From the NCBI GenBank assembly GCA_015064685.1, contig SVRT01000014.1, forward strand, positions 13,251 to 73,812: a DNA stretch of 60,562 nt, in the 5' to 3' direction. Position numbers and translations under genes: made by a program. The DNA comes from Oscillospiraceae bacterium. Lineage in GTDB: Bacteria > Bacillota > Clostridia > Oscillospirales > CAG-272. The notes under the pieces were generated by a model. The model worked only from the letters and a program-made list of their open reading frames with translations, was not told where the DNA came from and did no database searches. Every line of letters starts with the position of its first letter. Position 1 is the first letter of the stretch. Positions 1 through 10,100 of the stretch are shown here, piece by piece.

Positions 1-1
1 T

Positions 2-690
2 GAAGAGACTGTGGTTGAAGAGACTGTGGTTGAAGAGACTGTGGCTGAAGAGCCTGCGGTTGAAGAGACTGTGGTTGAAGAGCCTGCGGCTGAGGAGCCT
101 GCGGCTGAGGAGCCCGTGGTTGAAGAGACTGTGGTTGAAGAGACTGTGGTTGAAGAGACTGTGGCTGAAGAGCCTGCGGTTGAAGAGACTGTGGTTGAAG
201 AGCCTGCGGCTGAGGAGCCTGCGGCTGAGGAGCCCGTGGTTGAAGAGCCTGCGGTAGAAGAGCCCGTGGTAGAAGAGCCCGTGGTTGAAGAGACTGTGGC
301 TGAAGAGCCTGCGGCTGAGGAGCCTGCGGTTGAAGAGCCTGTGACCGAGGAGACTGTGGTTGAGGAGCCTGCGGCTGAGGAGCCCGTGGTTGAAGAGACA
401 GTGGCTGAAGAGCCTGTGGCTGAAGAGCCTGTGGCTGAAGAGCCTGTGGCTGAAGAGCCTGCGGTTGAAGAGCCTGTGGCTGAGGAGCCTGCGGCTGAAG
501 AGCCTGCGGCTGAAGAGCCTGCGGCTGAGGAGCCCGTGGTTGAAGAGACTGTGGTTGAAGAGCCTGCGGCTGAGGAGTCTGTGGTTGAAGAGACTGTGGT
601 TGAAGAGCCTGCGGTTGAAGAGCCCGTGGTTGAAGAGCCTGTGGCTGAAGAGCCTGCGGCTGAAGAACCTGCGGTTGAAGAAGCGATTGA
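2..690 (+). repeat. 15-bp tandem repeat array coding for EEPxx
   Basis: About 45 consecutive 15-bp units of the form GAAGAG(C/A)CT(G)NGGNT run without interruption and in frame. Larger blocks are themselves repeated (for example 41-120 resembles 161-240), which points to expansion by slippage and unequal exchange. All three forward frames are open across it, so the other frames are shadows. Confidence 0.9.
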
Positions 691-727
691 GAGTGCGGAG
701 TCTTCAGAAGCGAACGAAAATGAATGA
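2..727 (+). CDS. C-terminal part of acidic EEPxx-repeat protein (5' end outside window)
   Basis: The reading frame is open to the left edge, so only the C-terminal 241 codons are visible; in-frame GTG codons occur in every repeat and are not starts. Nearly the whole visible protein is a pentapeptide repeat of the form E-E-(P/T)-(A/V)-(A/V), ending in a short Ser/Glu/Asn-rich tail and a TGA stop. No domain, membrane segment or sorting motif is visible here. The composition (about 40% Glu with Pro, Val and Ala) suggests an extended, highly negative spacer or stalk. The next gene encodes a secreted SipW-tag protein, so a cell-surface role is an inference from context. Function unknown. Confidence 0.75.
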   Translation, partial: EETVVEETVVEETVAEEPAVEETVVEEPAAEEPAAEEPVVEETVVEETVVEETVAEEPAVEETVVEEPAAEEPAAEEPVVEEPAVEEPVVEEPVVEETVAEEPAAEEPAVEEPVTEETVVEEPAAEEPVVEETVAEEPVAEEPVAEEPVAEEPAVEEPVAEEPAAEEPAAEEPAAEEPVVEETVVEEPAAEESVVEETVVEEPAVEEPVVEEPVAEEPAAEEPAVEEAIESAESSEANENE

Positions 728-866
728 TCTGCTGAGTCCTACATATATAAACTAATATGTAGTAAATGCTCGCTTGCAGAAAACACACCGCAACACACGG
801 TTAAAAAATAAACACGCTGTTGAATTGGCACCGGGTGCTGATATTATTGGAAACGGCATGATCTCT

Positions 867-970
867 CCCAAGCCTTGCGGGGCTTGGGCGGGGATCAAAG
901 CGCAAAAGTTCTTGAATATATATGAAAATGAAAATATTGAGGTTTTTGCGTTTTGATCTCTGAAAAGAGA
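867..970 (+). promoter_or_regulatory. Three-helix structured leader L1 upstream of SipW-tag gene
   Basis: Helix 1 pairs 867-874 (CCCAAGCC) with 881-888. Helix 2 pairs 893-907 (GATCAAAGCGCAAAA) with 944-958 with a single G-U pair. Helix 3 is CTCT-GAAA-AGAG at 958-969. The ribosome site AAAGGAG (992-998) and the ATG at 1009 follow. The same layout recurs before the other array genes. The rest of 728-866 shows no convincing gene. Confidence 0.7.
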
Positions 971-1008
971 AAGGTTAGGTCATTGACAATGAAAGGAGAA
1001 GACAAAAA

Positions 1009-3018
1009 ATGACTACTAAAAGCACAAAGCGTGCTCTTATCGTAAGCGTTCTGTCGCTGTTTATCTGCTTCACAATGCTTCTCGGTACTACGTACGCTTG
1101 GTTTACAGACAGCGTTACCTCTGCAGGTAACATTATTAAAACGGGTACTCTTGAAGTTGAAATGCATTGGGCAAAGGCAACAGAGGATCCTTCTTCCGCT
1201 AACTGGCAGGATGCGTCCGCGGGTGCTATCTTCAAGCACCAGAATTGGGAGCCCGGCTACGTTGAGGCTCGTCACATCAAGATCTCTAACGTGGGCTCGC
1301 TTGCTTTGAAGTATAAGCTTGCAATCTCTCCCAACGGTGAGGTTTCGGAGCTTGCAGACGTTATTGACGTTTATTTCGTCGATCCTGCAGTAAAGGTCGA
1401 AACCCGTGACTCTCTTGCAGCATTGACTCCCGTTGGAACTCTCCGCGAGATGATAGAGGATCCCGACGGCGCGGCTTACGGTTCTTTGCTCAAGGATGAG
1501 GTTAAGACCGTTACGATCGCTCTCAAGATGAGAGAGAATGCAGGTAACGAGTATCAGAATCTTTCCATCGGCACAAGCTTCTCGGTTGTTTTGATGGCAA
1601 CTCAGGACAACGTTGAGGCGGATGATCTTGATGAGAATTACGATGATATCGAAATTCCCGAAATGCACATTGAGAACATTGACGGTGTAACCTATGGTTC
1701 TACCATTGATGGAGATCGCGTTATGATTTCCGTTGATGATTATACACTTACTACCTTTACCGTTGACGATAAGGTTACCGTTCTTGGAACAGGTGATGGA
1801 GTAAACGATAATGACAGAGTATTTGGTAAAAATGCTCCCCTTACTTCTCTTACACTCCCCGAGGGATTGACCGAGATTAAGGATAACGCTCTTAATGCAC
1901 TTCCTAATCTGACCACAGTGAACATTCCTTCTACGGTTAAGACGATTGGTATTCAGTCCTTCAGAACTACAGGCATGAGCGAGGTCACGCTTCCTGAAAA
2001 TGTAGAAACCGTAAAGCTCGGCGCATTCAGAGATATGGCAAACCTTACTACTGTTACGGTAGAGGGTAACGTAGCATTTGATAACTACGCATTCCGTTCT
2101 TGCCCCAATCTTACCAGCATCTATCTCCTCGGTGATGATGTAACTTTCGCAGGTGGCCAGTTTGCAACTCATTCCGATAACGGTGATGCAACCGGTATTA
2201 CAATTTACGTAAAGAATGCTACTGTTGCTGCCAGAGTTTATGCAGCTCAGACCTCTGCATATGGTTATGAAGTTAAGATTCTCGGTGATGCAGTAGATGG
2301 TAGTGATGCACAGGAAGTTGTAAAGGCAACTAACAACACACAGCTTGATGATGCAATCCAAGCAGGCACAACCACCGTTGTTCTTGGCTCCGGTAATTAC
2401 ATTATTCCCGATTCTGCTCAGGGCAAGACTCTGACAATCGTTGGTAATGGCGATACCGTTGTTGCAACTCAGGATGATGGTTCCTACGAGGGCTGTGACT
2501 ACAGCCTTGACGGAGCTACTGTAACATTTGAAGGAATTACCATCAATACTGACAGTACCACTTGCACCGGCTATGCGCGTTGCAAGGGTACTTATAACAA
2601 CTGTACTATTAATGGCACCTTTACGCTTTACGATAATAGCACCTTTAATAACTGTGAGTTCAACGTAACAGGTGATGTTTACAACATCTGGACTTGGGGT
2701 GCTTCCGAGGCTACTTTCAACAACTGCACCTTCAACTCTGACGGCAAGGCTATCCTGCTGTACGGTGGTTCTAACACCAAACTTACCTTAAACGGCTGTA
2801 CCTTCAATGAAAACGGCGGTCTTACCGACCTCAAGGCAGCGGTCGAGATAGGCGATGATTACGGTACGAGCTTCGAGCTTATCGTTAATGACACCGAAGT
2901 AAACGGCTACGAGATCAACAATAAGGGTATCAACACAGGTACTACTCTTTGGGGTAACAAGAACTCCATGCCCAAGGAGAGACTCAATGTTGTCGTAGAC
3001 GGCGTTGATGTTTACTAA
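1009..3018 (+). CDS. SipW-dependent secreted protein with TasA-like, BspA-type LRR and beta-helix regions
   Basis: The 669-residue product starts with Lys/Arg residues, a hydrophobic stretch (about 9-30) and the motif YAWFTDSVTSAGNIIKTGTL, the hallmark of SipW-processed TasA/camelysin proteins. Residues 30-205 follow the TasA layout: a WEPGY-type turn, an N-G-S-L-A-L-K strand and GNEYQNLSIGTSFSV. Residues about 270-390 are BspA/LRR_5 repeats of the form LTSLTLPEGLTEIKDNAL. Residues about 440-660 carry repeated F-N-N-C-T-F turns typical of right-handed beta-helices. No LPXTG motif or C-terminal membrane segment is present, so it is probably a secreted fibre or matrix adhesin. AAAGGAG sits 10 nt before the ATG. 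It belongs to the array running to 21716. Confidence 0.85.
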   Translation: MTTKSTKRALIVSVLSLFICFTMLLGTTYAWFTDSVTSAGNIIKTGTLEVEMHWAKATEDPSSANWQDASAGAIFKHQNWEPGYVEARHIKISNVGSLALKYKLAISPNGEVSELADVIDVYFVDPAVKVETRDSLAALTPVGTLREMIEDPDGAAYGSLLKDEVKTVTIALKMRENAGNEYQNLSIGTSFSVVLMATQDNVEADDLDENYDDIEIPEMHIENIDGVTYGSTIDGDRVMISVDDYTLTTFTVDDKVTVLGTGDGVNDNDRVFGKNAPLTSLTLPEGLTEIKDNALNALPNLTTVNIPSTVKTIGIQSFRTTGMSEVTLPENVETVKLGAFRDMANLTTVTVEGNVAFDNYAFRSCPNLTSIYLLGDDVTFAGGQFATHSDNGDATGITIYVKNATVAARVYAAQTSAYGYEVKILGDAVDGSDAQEVVKATNNTQLDDAIQAGTTTVVLGSGNYIIPDSAQGKTLTIVGNGDTVVATQDDGSYEGCDYSLDGATVTFEGITINTDSTTCTGYARCKGTYNNCTINGTFTLYDNSTFNNCEFNVTGDVYNIWTWGASEATFNNCTFNSDGKAILLYGGSNTKLTLNGCTFNENGGLTDLKAAVEIGDDYGTSFELIVNDTEVNGYEINNKGINTGTTLWGNKNSMPKERLNVVVDGVDVY

Positions 3019-3062
3019 TCGCATAATTCAAACCCTATCCGTTTGAGCGGATAAAAAGCCTA

Positions 3063-3150
3063 CCCAAGCCCCTTGGGGCTTGGGCGGGGATCAAAGCGCA
3101 AAAGTATTATAATATTGAAGAGTTTTTGCGTTTTGATCTCTGAAAAGAGA
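3063..3150 (+). promoter_or_regulatory. Three-helix structured leader L2
   Basis: Helix 1 is a perfect 10-bp stem (3063-3072 with 3075-3084). Helix 2 pairs 3089-3103 with 3124-3138 with one G-U pair. Helix 3 is CTCTGAAAAGAG. It lies between the stop of the first large gene (3018) and the ATG at 3188. No U-tract follows helix 1, so it is not a standard terminator. Confidence 0.7.
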
Positions 3151-4314
3151 AACGTTAGGTCATTGACAATGAAAGGAGAAGACGAAAATGACTACTAAAA
3201 GCACAAAGCGTGCTCTTATCGTAAGCGTTCTGTCGCTGTTTATCTGCTTCACAATGCTTCTCGGTACTACGTACGCATGGTTTACCGATAGTGTTACCTC
3301 TGCAGGCAACATTATCAAGACAGGTACTCTTGACGTAAGCCTTGAGTATTCAAAAACTGCTCCCACCACGGGCAAGGATGACGGCAAGTGGATCGATGCT
3401 TCCACAGGTGCGATCTTTGATTACAACAATTGGGAGCCCGGTTACGTACAGGTAAGATACGTTAAGATCGAGAACGAGGGATCTCTTGCTCTCAAGTTTA
3501 TTCTTAACATTATTCCCAATGCGGAAACCGCTGCCGGAGCGGCTGATCTTGCCGATGTTATTGAGGTTTATATGATCGACGGTACAGTTGAAACCATCGA
3601 TCGCGATGCCCTCACAACTGACAGCACTGCTTACAAGGGAACTCTTGCTTCTCTTATGGCAGAGGATGACGGCGCAGCTCACGGTGAGCTCGTTAAGGGA
3701 GAATTCGAGATCTACACTATCGCTCTTAAGATGAGCGAGAGCGCAGGTAACGAGTACCAGGATAAGAGCGTTGGCGGCGGATTCACCGTTCAGCTCCTTG
3801 CTACTCAGCTTGCAAGCGAAAATGATGATCTTGGAACAAACGACTACGATACAGATGCTACATATCCTGCCGTAGCAAAGGTAAAAATTCCTGCAGGTAC
3901 AACAGTTCCCACTCCCATCAAGGCAGGTAAGACAACTGTTAAGATCCCCGCAGGCGTTGACGCAGGTGAGTACGAGGTTTCTGTTTCCAACGAAAACCTT
4001 GAGACCGATGAAAATGACAACGTTACCGCTTCCTTCGACATCGAAGTAACCAAGGATGGTGAAAAGGTTGGCAACGGTGATTACGTTGTTGAAAAGTTCA
4101 TTGGTAAGAATCTCAACCTTACAGAAGTTACTCACAAGGGTGAGGTCGTTAACGGTGCTGTATACGATCCCGCAACAGGTATCGTTACATTTACTGTAAA
4201 TTCCTTCAGCCCCTTCGCAATCACATACTACAGCGGTGTGATCGAAAATGTTGAGGATCTCGCAAATATCGCTAAGGGTGGTAATTTCGTTCTTGCGGCT
4301 GATATTGAGCTTGC
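3085..4314 (+). repeat. Segmental duplication, copy 1 (partner 10663-11892)
   Basis: This stretch, from the leader through codon about 375, is repeated at an offset of 7578 bp. The encoded proteins are identical from residue 1 to the SFSPF motif. The visible differences are a few leader bases, a synonymous change near 4170 and a short patch near 4225-4250. Downstream of 4314 the two genes become unrelated in sequence. Confidence 0.9.
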
Positions 4315-6532
4315 GGGAACAACTCTTGTAATTCCTGAAAACAAGGTAGTTAACCTCGATCTCAACGGCAAGACCATTACCGGTACTAAGGGTCGTGACG
4401 CAGACAACAACCGTATCCACGTGATTGTTAATAACGGTATCCTCACCATCAAGGATGGTACTGTCAAGTCTGCCGGCAATGATGGCGGCTCTGCAATCTA
4501 TAACAATGCAGGTGCAACTCTCACGATTGAAGATGTAACGCTATACGGCGCACCTCAGTCCGATCCCGTTTACGAGGCAGGCGTTAGCAAGCCCTTCCCC
4601 TCGTACGCTGTTAATAACTACGGTAATGCAGTAGTAAATGGTGCTACCGTTAAGTCCTATCACGGTGCTATTGCTACCGGAGGCAACGGTGTTACCGTTA
4701 TCAACGATGCTGATATCGATGTTGGATTGGGTCAATCTACCGGTATCACCAGTTATGCAATCTATAGCTATGAGAATGCACAGGTTACCGTTAACGGCGG
4801 TAAGTTTGCATTCACCAAGCAGGAGATTTATGTCAATGGTGGTAACACCTTCTGCGAGCTTGGTACCAATCCTATCATTATCAACGGCGGTAACTATATC
4901 GGTACTTCCTTTAGTACCGGTGAAGGCCGTGAGTACGTTATCAAGGGTGGTACCTTTGATGCTGATCCCTCCGCTTACGTTGCCGATGGCCTCAAAGCTG
5001 TTGAGAACGGCAGCACTTACTACGTTGTTTCCGACGAAATTGACGTTGTAGTTACTAATCCCGCTGACTTGGCTGCGGCTATCGCTCAGGGCGGTATCGT
5101 TTATGTAGCTAACGATATTGACATGAACAACGCTTGGACATCTGTTAAGCCCAACGCTGAACTTACAATTCTTGGCAACGGCAAGACCATTACCAACCTG
5201 AACCTTCCTCTGCTTGCAGGCGGAGTAAGCACTAAGGTAACCTTCAAGGGCTTGACGGTTGCTGATTCTAACGTTGCTCCCGCTGCATTTGAAAACGGAC
5301 TTGGCACCGGTGCATTCGTTCCCTATGTAGATGCATACGGCAACGCGGCATTTGAGGATTGCCATCTGGTTAATTCTACTGTTACAGGCAATGAGCGCGC
5401 AGGCGGCTTTATCGGCTACACCTCCGGTCAGACCTTGAGTTTCAAGAACTGTACCGTTGATAAGTGCGAGATCTCTGCCGTTGGCGGCGCTGCAGGTTTT
5501 GTAGCTTATTCTCAGACTGCAACCACCATTGACGGTTGCTCCGTGACAAATACCAAGGTTACCGCTACAGAGGATCGCTTGGGAACAAAGGCTGCTCTTG
5601 CAGGCTCTGTGATCGGTACTGTTAATGCAGATACCGTTATCAATAATGTAACGGCTTCCGGCAATACGGTATCCAACAACAATGCTCTGCCTGCTTTCAG
5701 CAATGAAATCGGCAGAAAGGTTGCGGGTGTTCTGACGATCGACGGCAAGACCGTTGTTACCGATGCAAGCAACCTTGCAAACGGCGGTAATCTTGTTCTG
5801 GGCGGTGACGTTCAGTACGGTACCGCTGTCAAAAACGATACCGTTATCGATCTTGACGGCAATACCTTTGAGGCGACCGGCAGCTATAATCTTAGCAACA
5901 ATGCTGACTTCACTATGACAAACGGTGATTACGTTGTGAATAGTACCTACGGTCACATTGATGTAAGACCCGATTCTGCCGAGGGCAGTGTTTTAACCTT
6001 TGAAAATGTTGATTTTACTTCCAACTATAAGAACAAGACCTATGGTACCTGTACGGACAGACTTGTTTCCGTGCTCGAGACCGCTCCCGAGGCGGGTGCT
6101 CACATAGTTGTTGTTTTCAAGAACTGCACCTTCGACAATGCAAAGGTTTTAATTGAGGGTATGTCCGGTGGTGCCGGTACCTTTGAGGTTACGTTTGAAG
6201 ACTGCACCTTCAATGCTCTCACATCTTCTGCGCCCATAGAAGTTATGAACTATATGAAGGGCACCATTACCGTAAAGAACTGTACATTCAATCTTGAGTG
6301 CACCAGTGCATCTGCTTCTGCTATTGCCGTTTCTCCCAGCCCTTCTACCGAGGTAACTATTGTTGCTGAGAATAACACCATCAATGCTACGGCGGCTATT
6401 GCTTCCGGCGAGAGTGGCACTGTTGAGCAGGTAAAGGTTTTAGGTACTCCTGCCAACATTAAGTTTATTTCTGCTTACGACAACACCACGGTTACCGAGA
6501 CCAATACCACCAAAACGGGTATTGCTAAGTAA
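3188..6532 (+). CDS. Large SipW-dependent beta-helix surface protein
   Basis: The 1114-residue product opens with the signal MTTKSTKRALIVSVLSLF and the TYAWFTDSVTS tag. A TasA-like domain follows (about 30-215, with WEPGYVQVRYVKIENEGSLA and AGNEYQDKSVGGGFTVQLLATQ). A beta-sandwich-like module (about 235-345) ends in FTVNSFSPFAI, a module seen in four other array members. From about 350 to 1090 the protein is a right-handed beta-helix built from NGGT/NGGK turns, GLUG-like blocks and FKNCTV/FEDCTF rungs. There is no anchor motif, so release into a matrix or fibre is likely. Its first 375 codons are duplicated in the gene at 10766. Confidence 0.85.
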   Translation: MTTKSTKRALIVSVLSLFICFTMLLGTTYAWFTDSVTSAGNIIKTGTLDVSLEYSKTAPTTGKDDGKWIDASTGAIFDYNNWEPGYVQVRYVKIENEGSLALKFILNIIPNAETAAGAADLADVIEVYMIDGTVETIDRDALTTDSTAYKGTLASLMAEDDGAAHGELVKGEFEIYTIALKMSESAGNEYQDKSVGGGFTVQLLATQLASENDDLGTNDYDTDATYPAVAKVKIPAGTTVPTPIKAGKTTVKIPAGVDAGEYEVSVSNENLETDENDNVTASFDIEVTKDGEKVGNGDYVVEKFIGKNLNLTEVTHKGEVVNGAVYDPATGIVTFTVNSFSPFAITYYSGVIENVEDLANIAKGGNFVLAADIELAGTTLVIPENKVVNLDLNGKTITGTKGRDADNNRIHVIVNNGILTIKDGTVKSAGNDGGSAIYNNAGATLTIEDVTLYGAPQSDPVYEAGVSKPFPSYAVNNYGNAVVNGATVKSYHGAIATGGNGVTVINDADIDVGLGQSTGITSYAIYSYENAQVTVNGGKFAFTKQEIYVNGGNTFCELGTNPIIINGGNYIGTSFSTGEGREYVIKGGTFDADPSAYVADGLKAVENGSTYYVVSDEIDVVVTNPADLAAAIAQGGIVYVANDIDMNNAWTSVKPNAELTILGNGKTITNLNLPLLAGGVSTKVTFKGLTVADSNVAPAAFENGLGTGAFVPYVDAYGNAAFEDCHLVNSTVTGNERAGGFIGYTSGQTLSFKNCTVDKCEISAVGGAAGFVAYSQTATTIDGCSVTNTKVTATEDRLGTKAALAGSVIGTVNADTVINNVTASGNTVSNNNALPAFSNEIGRKVAGVLTIDGKTVVTDASNLANGGNLVLGGDVQYGTAVKNDTVIDLDGNTFEATGSYNLSNNADFTMTNGDYVVNSTYGHIDVRPDSAEGSVLTFENVDFTSNYKNKTYGTCTDRLVSVLETAPEAGAHIVVVFKNCTFDNAKVLIEGMSGGAGTFEVTFEDCTFNALTSSAPIEVMNYMKGTITVKNCTFNLECTSASASAIAVSPSPSTEVTIVAENNTINATAAIASGESGTVEQVKVLGTPANIKFISAYDNTTVTETNTTKTGIAK

Positions 6533-6554
6533 TTTTCAGTGTTACCTTTCGCTA

Positions 6555-6621
6555 CCCAACTCCCCTCGGGGAGTTGGGCGGCAATTAAAGAGCATAAATC
6601 CGATTGTGTTTTTTAATTGCC
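6555..6621 (+). promoter_or_regulatory. Sequence-divergent copy L3 of the structured leader
   Basis: Helix 1 is a perfect 11-bp stem (6555-6565 with 6568-6578). Helix 2 pairs GGCAATTAAAGAGCATAA (6580-6597) with 6604-6621, 18 bp without a mismatch and with three G-U pairs. The stem sequence differs strongly from L1, L2 and L4, yet pairing is complete. CGAAAG follows where the helix-3 loop would be. No signal peptide follows; a decayed gene does. Confidence 0.65.
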
Positions 6622-6954
6622 GAAAGAGAACAGACTTATTCTCTCACCATTACAGATTGCTCTGTAACCAACTGTACCATCACCGGAGCTTCGAACTCTG
6701 CGGGTGCAATTGCCGGTCACGTTTCTGCGGGAGCTGATACTACAATTACAAATGCAAAGGTTATAGGCTGTACCGTTAAGGGTGAAAGAGTTGACAAGTC
6801 CGGATACGTAATCGGAACTGCTAACAACGGTGACACTGTTATTACGACCCATGCTGACTGCGCTAACAACACTGTATTCGACGTTGCGGACAGCACTGTT
6901 GTCTACGGTCGTCTCGTAGGAGGAACCCTTACAGTTAATGGAGTTGCACAGTAA
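6604..6954 (+). pseudogene. Remnant of a SipW-tag beta-helix gene (N-terminus lost)
   Basis: The open frame can only start at a TTG inside leader L3 and has no ribosome site. From about 6631 it encodes about 105 residues (TITDCSVTNCTITG ... SGYVIGTANNGDTVI ... GGTLTVNGVAQ). These match the GLUG/beta-helix module around residues 725-850 of the preceding protein, and the protein at 13503 ends in DGVAQ in the same way. The signal, TasA-like domain and most of the helix are missing, so the simplest reading is an internal deletion joining a leader to the gene's 3' end. It is probably not translated or secreted. Confidence 0.65.
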
Positions 6955-7033
6955 GTTGCAATAGTTCTCCAAAATAACGATGCTTTTGAAGCAAGTATTG
7001 TTGATTAATTGATAGATAATTGAAAAGATCTCT

Positions 7034-7126
7034 CCCAAGCCTTGCGGGGCTTGGGCGGGGATCAAAGCGCAAAAAGGACTTATAGTCAATTTGAAGTGTT
7101 TTTGCGTTTTGATCTCTGAAAAGAGA
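7034..7126 (+). promoter_or_regulatory. Three-helix structured leader L4
   Basis: Helix 1 pairs 7034-7041 with 7048-7055. Helix 2 pairs 7060-7074 with 7100-7114 (same sequence as L1). Helix 3 is CTCTGAAAAGAG. The loop between the helix-2 strands differs in sequence and length from the other copies. AAAGGAG and the ATG at 7166 follow. Confidence 0.7.
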
Positions 7127-7165
7127 AAGATTAGGTCATTGACAATATAAGAAAGGAGAAATGAA

Positions 7166-10100
7166 ATGGCTACAAAAACCACAAAACGCGCACTGATAGT
7201 CAGCGTGTTGTCATTGTTTATTTGCTTTACAATGCTGCTCGGCACTACGTACGCGTGGTTTACGGATAGTGTTACCTCTGCAGGCAACATTATCAAAACA
7301 GGTACTCTTGACGTGAGTCTCGAGTATAAGACACCCATTGGAATTTCAGGCGATTGGGTGGATGCTTCCACAGGCGCGATTTTCAATCACGACAATTGGG
7401 AGCCCGGTTATACACAGGTGAGATACGTTAAGATCGAGAACGAGGGCTCGCTTGACCTCAAGTTCATTCTTAACATCATCCCCAACACTGCTACAGCTCC
7501 CGGTGAGGTTAATCTCGCAGACGTGATCGAGGTATATATGATGCCCGTTGCTGATGCGACAAGCCTTCCTACGGTTGACCGCACGGCGCTCACTACATCG
7601 AGCACTGCTTACAAGGGAACTCTTGCGGCTATTATGGCAGAGGATGACGGCGCGGCTCACGGCGTTCTTTACGCAAAGGACAATGCAGATGCTGCAGCCA
7701 ACAAAAATTACGTAGAAGTTTACGCTATCGTTCTTAAGATGAGCGAGAGCGCAGGCAATGAATATCAGAACAAGAGCGTTGGCGGCGGATTCGTAGTTCA
7801 GCTCCTTGCTACTCAGCTTGCAAGCGAGAGTGATGATCTTGGTAACGATTACGATAACGATGCAGAGTATCCTGAGGTAGCTCTTGATAACGTTACTAAG
7901 GAAGAAAACGTTGCAGCTTCTGTTGAGGCTGAGGACGTAGCGATCGACATTCCCGCAGGCGCTCCTGCAGGAAACTACTCGCTTGAGGTTTCTGAAAAGA
8001 ACGTTAAGTCCGATGACAATGGTAACACAACAATTTCCATGGATATCGAGCTTAAGCACAACGGCGGTAAGGTTGATGGAAATTACGATTACACCGTTTC
8101 GGTTGACATCGGCGCAAATTTGAATTTGACTAAGGTAATTCACGACGGTGTTGAGCTTGATGCGGCTGATTACAGCTATGATTTTGCAACCGGAATTCTT
8201 ACATTCACGGTTAACAACTTCAGCCCGTTCGCATTTGTTTACGATGAGATCGGAACAAAGGTTGATGCAGACGATTCTGTAGAGGACATTAAGTCCGCAT
8301 TGTCTGCCGGCGGTATCATCACCCTTGATAGCGATATTGAGCTTGATGAAATCGTTATGATTTCCGAGCACACCGTTATAAACGGAAACGGACACAAGGT
8401 TATTTCGAGCGCTAACCGCGTATTCCGCGTTACAACTTCGGATATCGAGGTTGTTCTTAACGACGTGAATATGGTTTCTAATGCTGTTATGGTTTACCCC
8501 AATGACGTTCGCGGTATCAGCATTGATTCGAATCTTCAGAACGTTGTCCTTACCCTTAATAATTGCTCTGTTGACTTTACAGATGATTCCGCTTGTGACT
8601 GGTCTTATGCTATAAACGATGTTGGTAACGGCACGGGTCATAAATTAACCGTTAACGGTGGAACTTATGAGGGTGCTAACGTAATTAATATGCATGGTGC
8701 AAATAATACCATTGTTGTAAAAAATGCAACTCTTAACTCTATATATCTCTCGAACGGATCGTATGGTGCATGCATTTGGGCGATGACAGATTCGGGCTCT
8801 ACTGTTGAGGCTGTAGGCAATGTTTACAACGGCGAGAATGCTATTGCGTACAATATAGGCTCTAATACTCTCGTAGAGGAGGGTAATACTGACAATACCG
8901 GTATTTTGCTTAAGGCGAGTGGTAGCAAAGGATATTATAGCTTGGCAGAGGCAGTTGAGAAGGCAAGCGACGGTGCTACACTCTATTTTGTAAGAGATAT
9001 TGAAAGTGTTGACGGTGTTGTTATTACAGACAAGAACCTCACCCTTGACCTTGACGGTCACACCTACACTGTAAGCGAGGGCGCTTCCACAAACAACCGC
9101 AACTTTAAGATCAATGGAACCTCTGTTGTTACAATAAAGAACGGTACTCTTGTTGCTGAAGGCGAGCTTACAAGTGGCGCATACGGCACAGTTCGTACCG
9201 AGGATTCTGCAAACGTTACCTTGGAAGGACTTAAGCTTTATAGCTATCGCGGATATGGACTTAACATTAAAGCCCTTTCCGGAACAACCGTTACAATTAA
9301 TGATTGTGAGATCTATGCTCAGTATAGCGGAGGCGTTGAGGCCGCAGGCGGTACTATCGAGCTTACCAACGTTAAGATCGAGCAGAACGGCGTATATAGT
9401 GGCGCGGCTTGGTGCTCCGTTGCTATTGGCGTGAACGGCGGCGGTAAGGTTGTTGTTAATTCCGGTACATATTCTGCAAAGACCATTGAAACCGATGCGA
9501 ATGCAGCTCAGGGAACTTGGGTTGCTTACGTTATGAGCTCAGGTGGAACTCTTGAGATCAACGGCGGTACGTTTAACGGTTTTGTAGCTGAAACTGCAAA
9601 CGCGGCTAATGCTTGCGGAGTTATTTGCGCTGATAGAGCTGCTGTTGTAAATATCTACGGCGGTACCTTCAATTCTAACGGTGCTATCCTTGATATGCGT
9701 AACAATGTGGGTACTCAGCCCAATCCTGTCGCAACAATTTACGGCGGTACATTCTCCGCAGACCCCATGGTTTCCGGATTGTATTCTAGCAATCTTATAA
9801 AGGCTGCTGACGGTCATATCGTTGTCGAAAATGCAGATGGAACTTACAGTGCAATGGAGGGCGTAGTGGTTTCGACTGCTGCCGAGTTGATGGCTGCAAT
9901 TTCTAACGGTGCAAGCACTATATGGATTGTCGAAGGCGCTGATTTAACCGGTTTCCAAAGAACAGTTATCAACAAGAGCCTTACTATTTACGGTAACGGC
10001 GCATCGCTCACAGCGGATGAGGACTTTGCAATTGAGTTCCATAACGGTAAACAATATCCCTTCGCGGACGATGTGACGCTGACTATCTACGATCTCAATG

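Noticed and set aside
2-690. CRISPR-like or regulatory repeat array
   Set aside because: Units are contiguous 15-mers without spacers and stay in one reading frame, so they are coding repeats.
774-956. Sixty-codon plus-strand frame before the first surface gene
   Set aside because: It runs through the leader helices, lacks a ribosome site, and no equivalent frame exists in the other leaders.
867-970. Known riboswitch (c-di-GMP-I, preQ1 or T-box) as explanation for the leaders
   Set aside because: None of the conserved cores of these classes is visible; helices are simple and the loop is variable. Kept as an unnamed element.
895-2361. Long antisense reading frame (488 codons) opposite the first surface gene
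   Set aside because: It is a shadow of the biased codon use on the plus strand, has no ribosome site or domain, and similar antisense frames appear opposite every paralogue.
3063-3084. First helix of the leaders as ordinary intrinsic terminators
   Set aside because: Every copy is followed by a G-rich stretch (CGGGG/CGGC) instead of a T-tract. Termination by another mechanism cannot be excluded.
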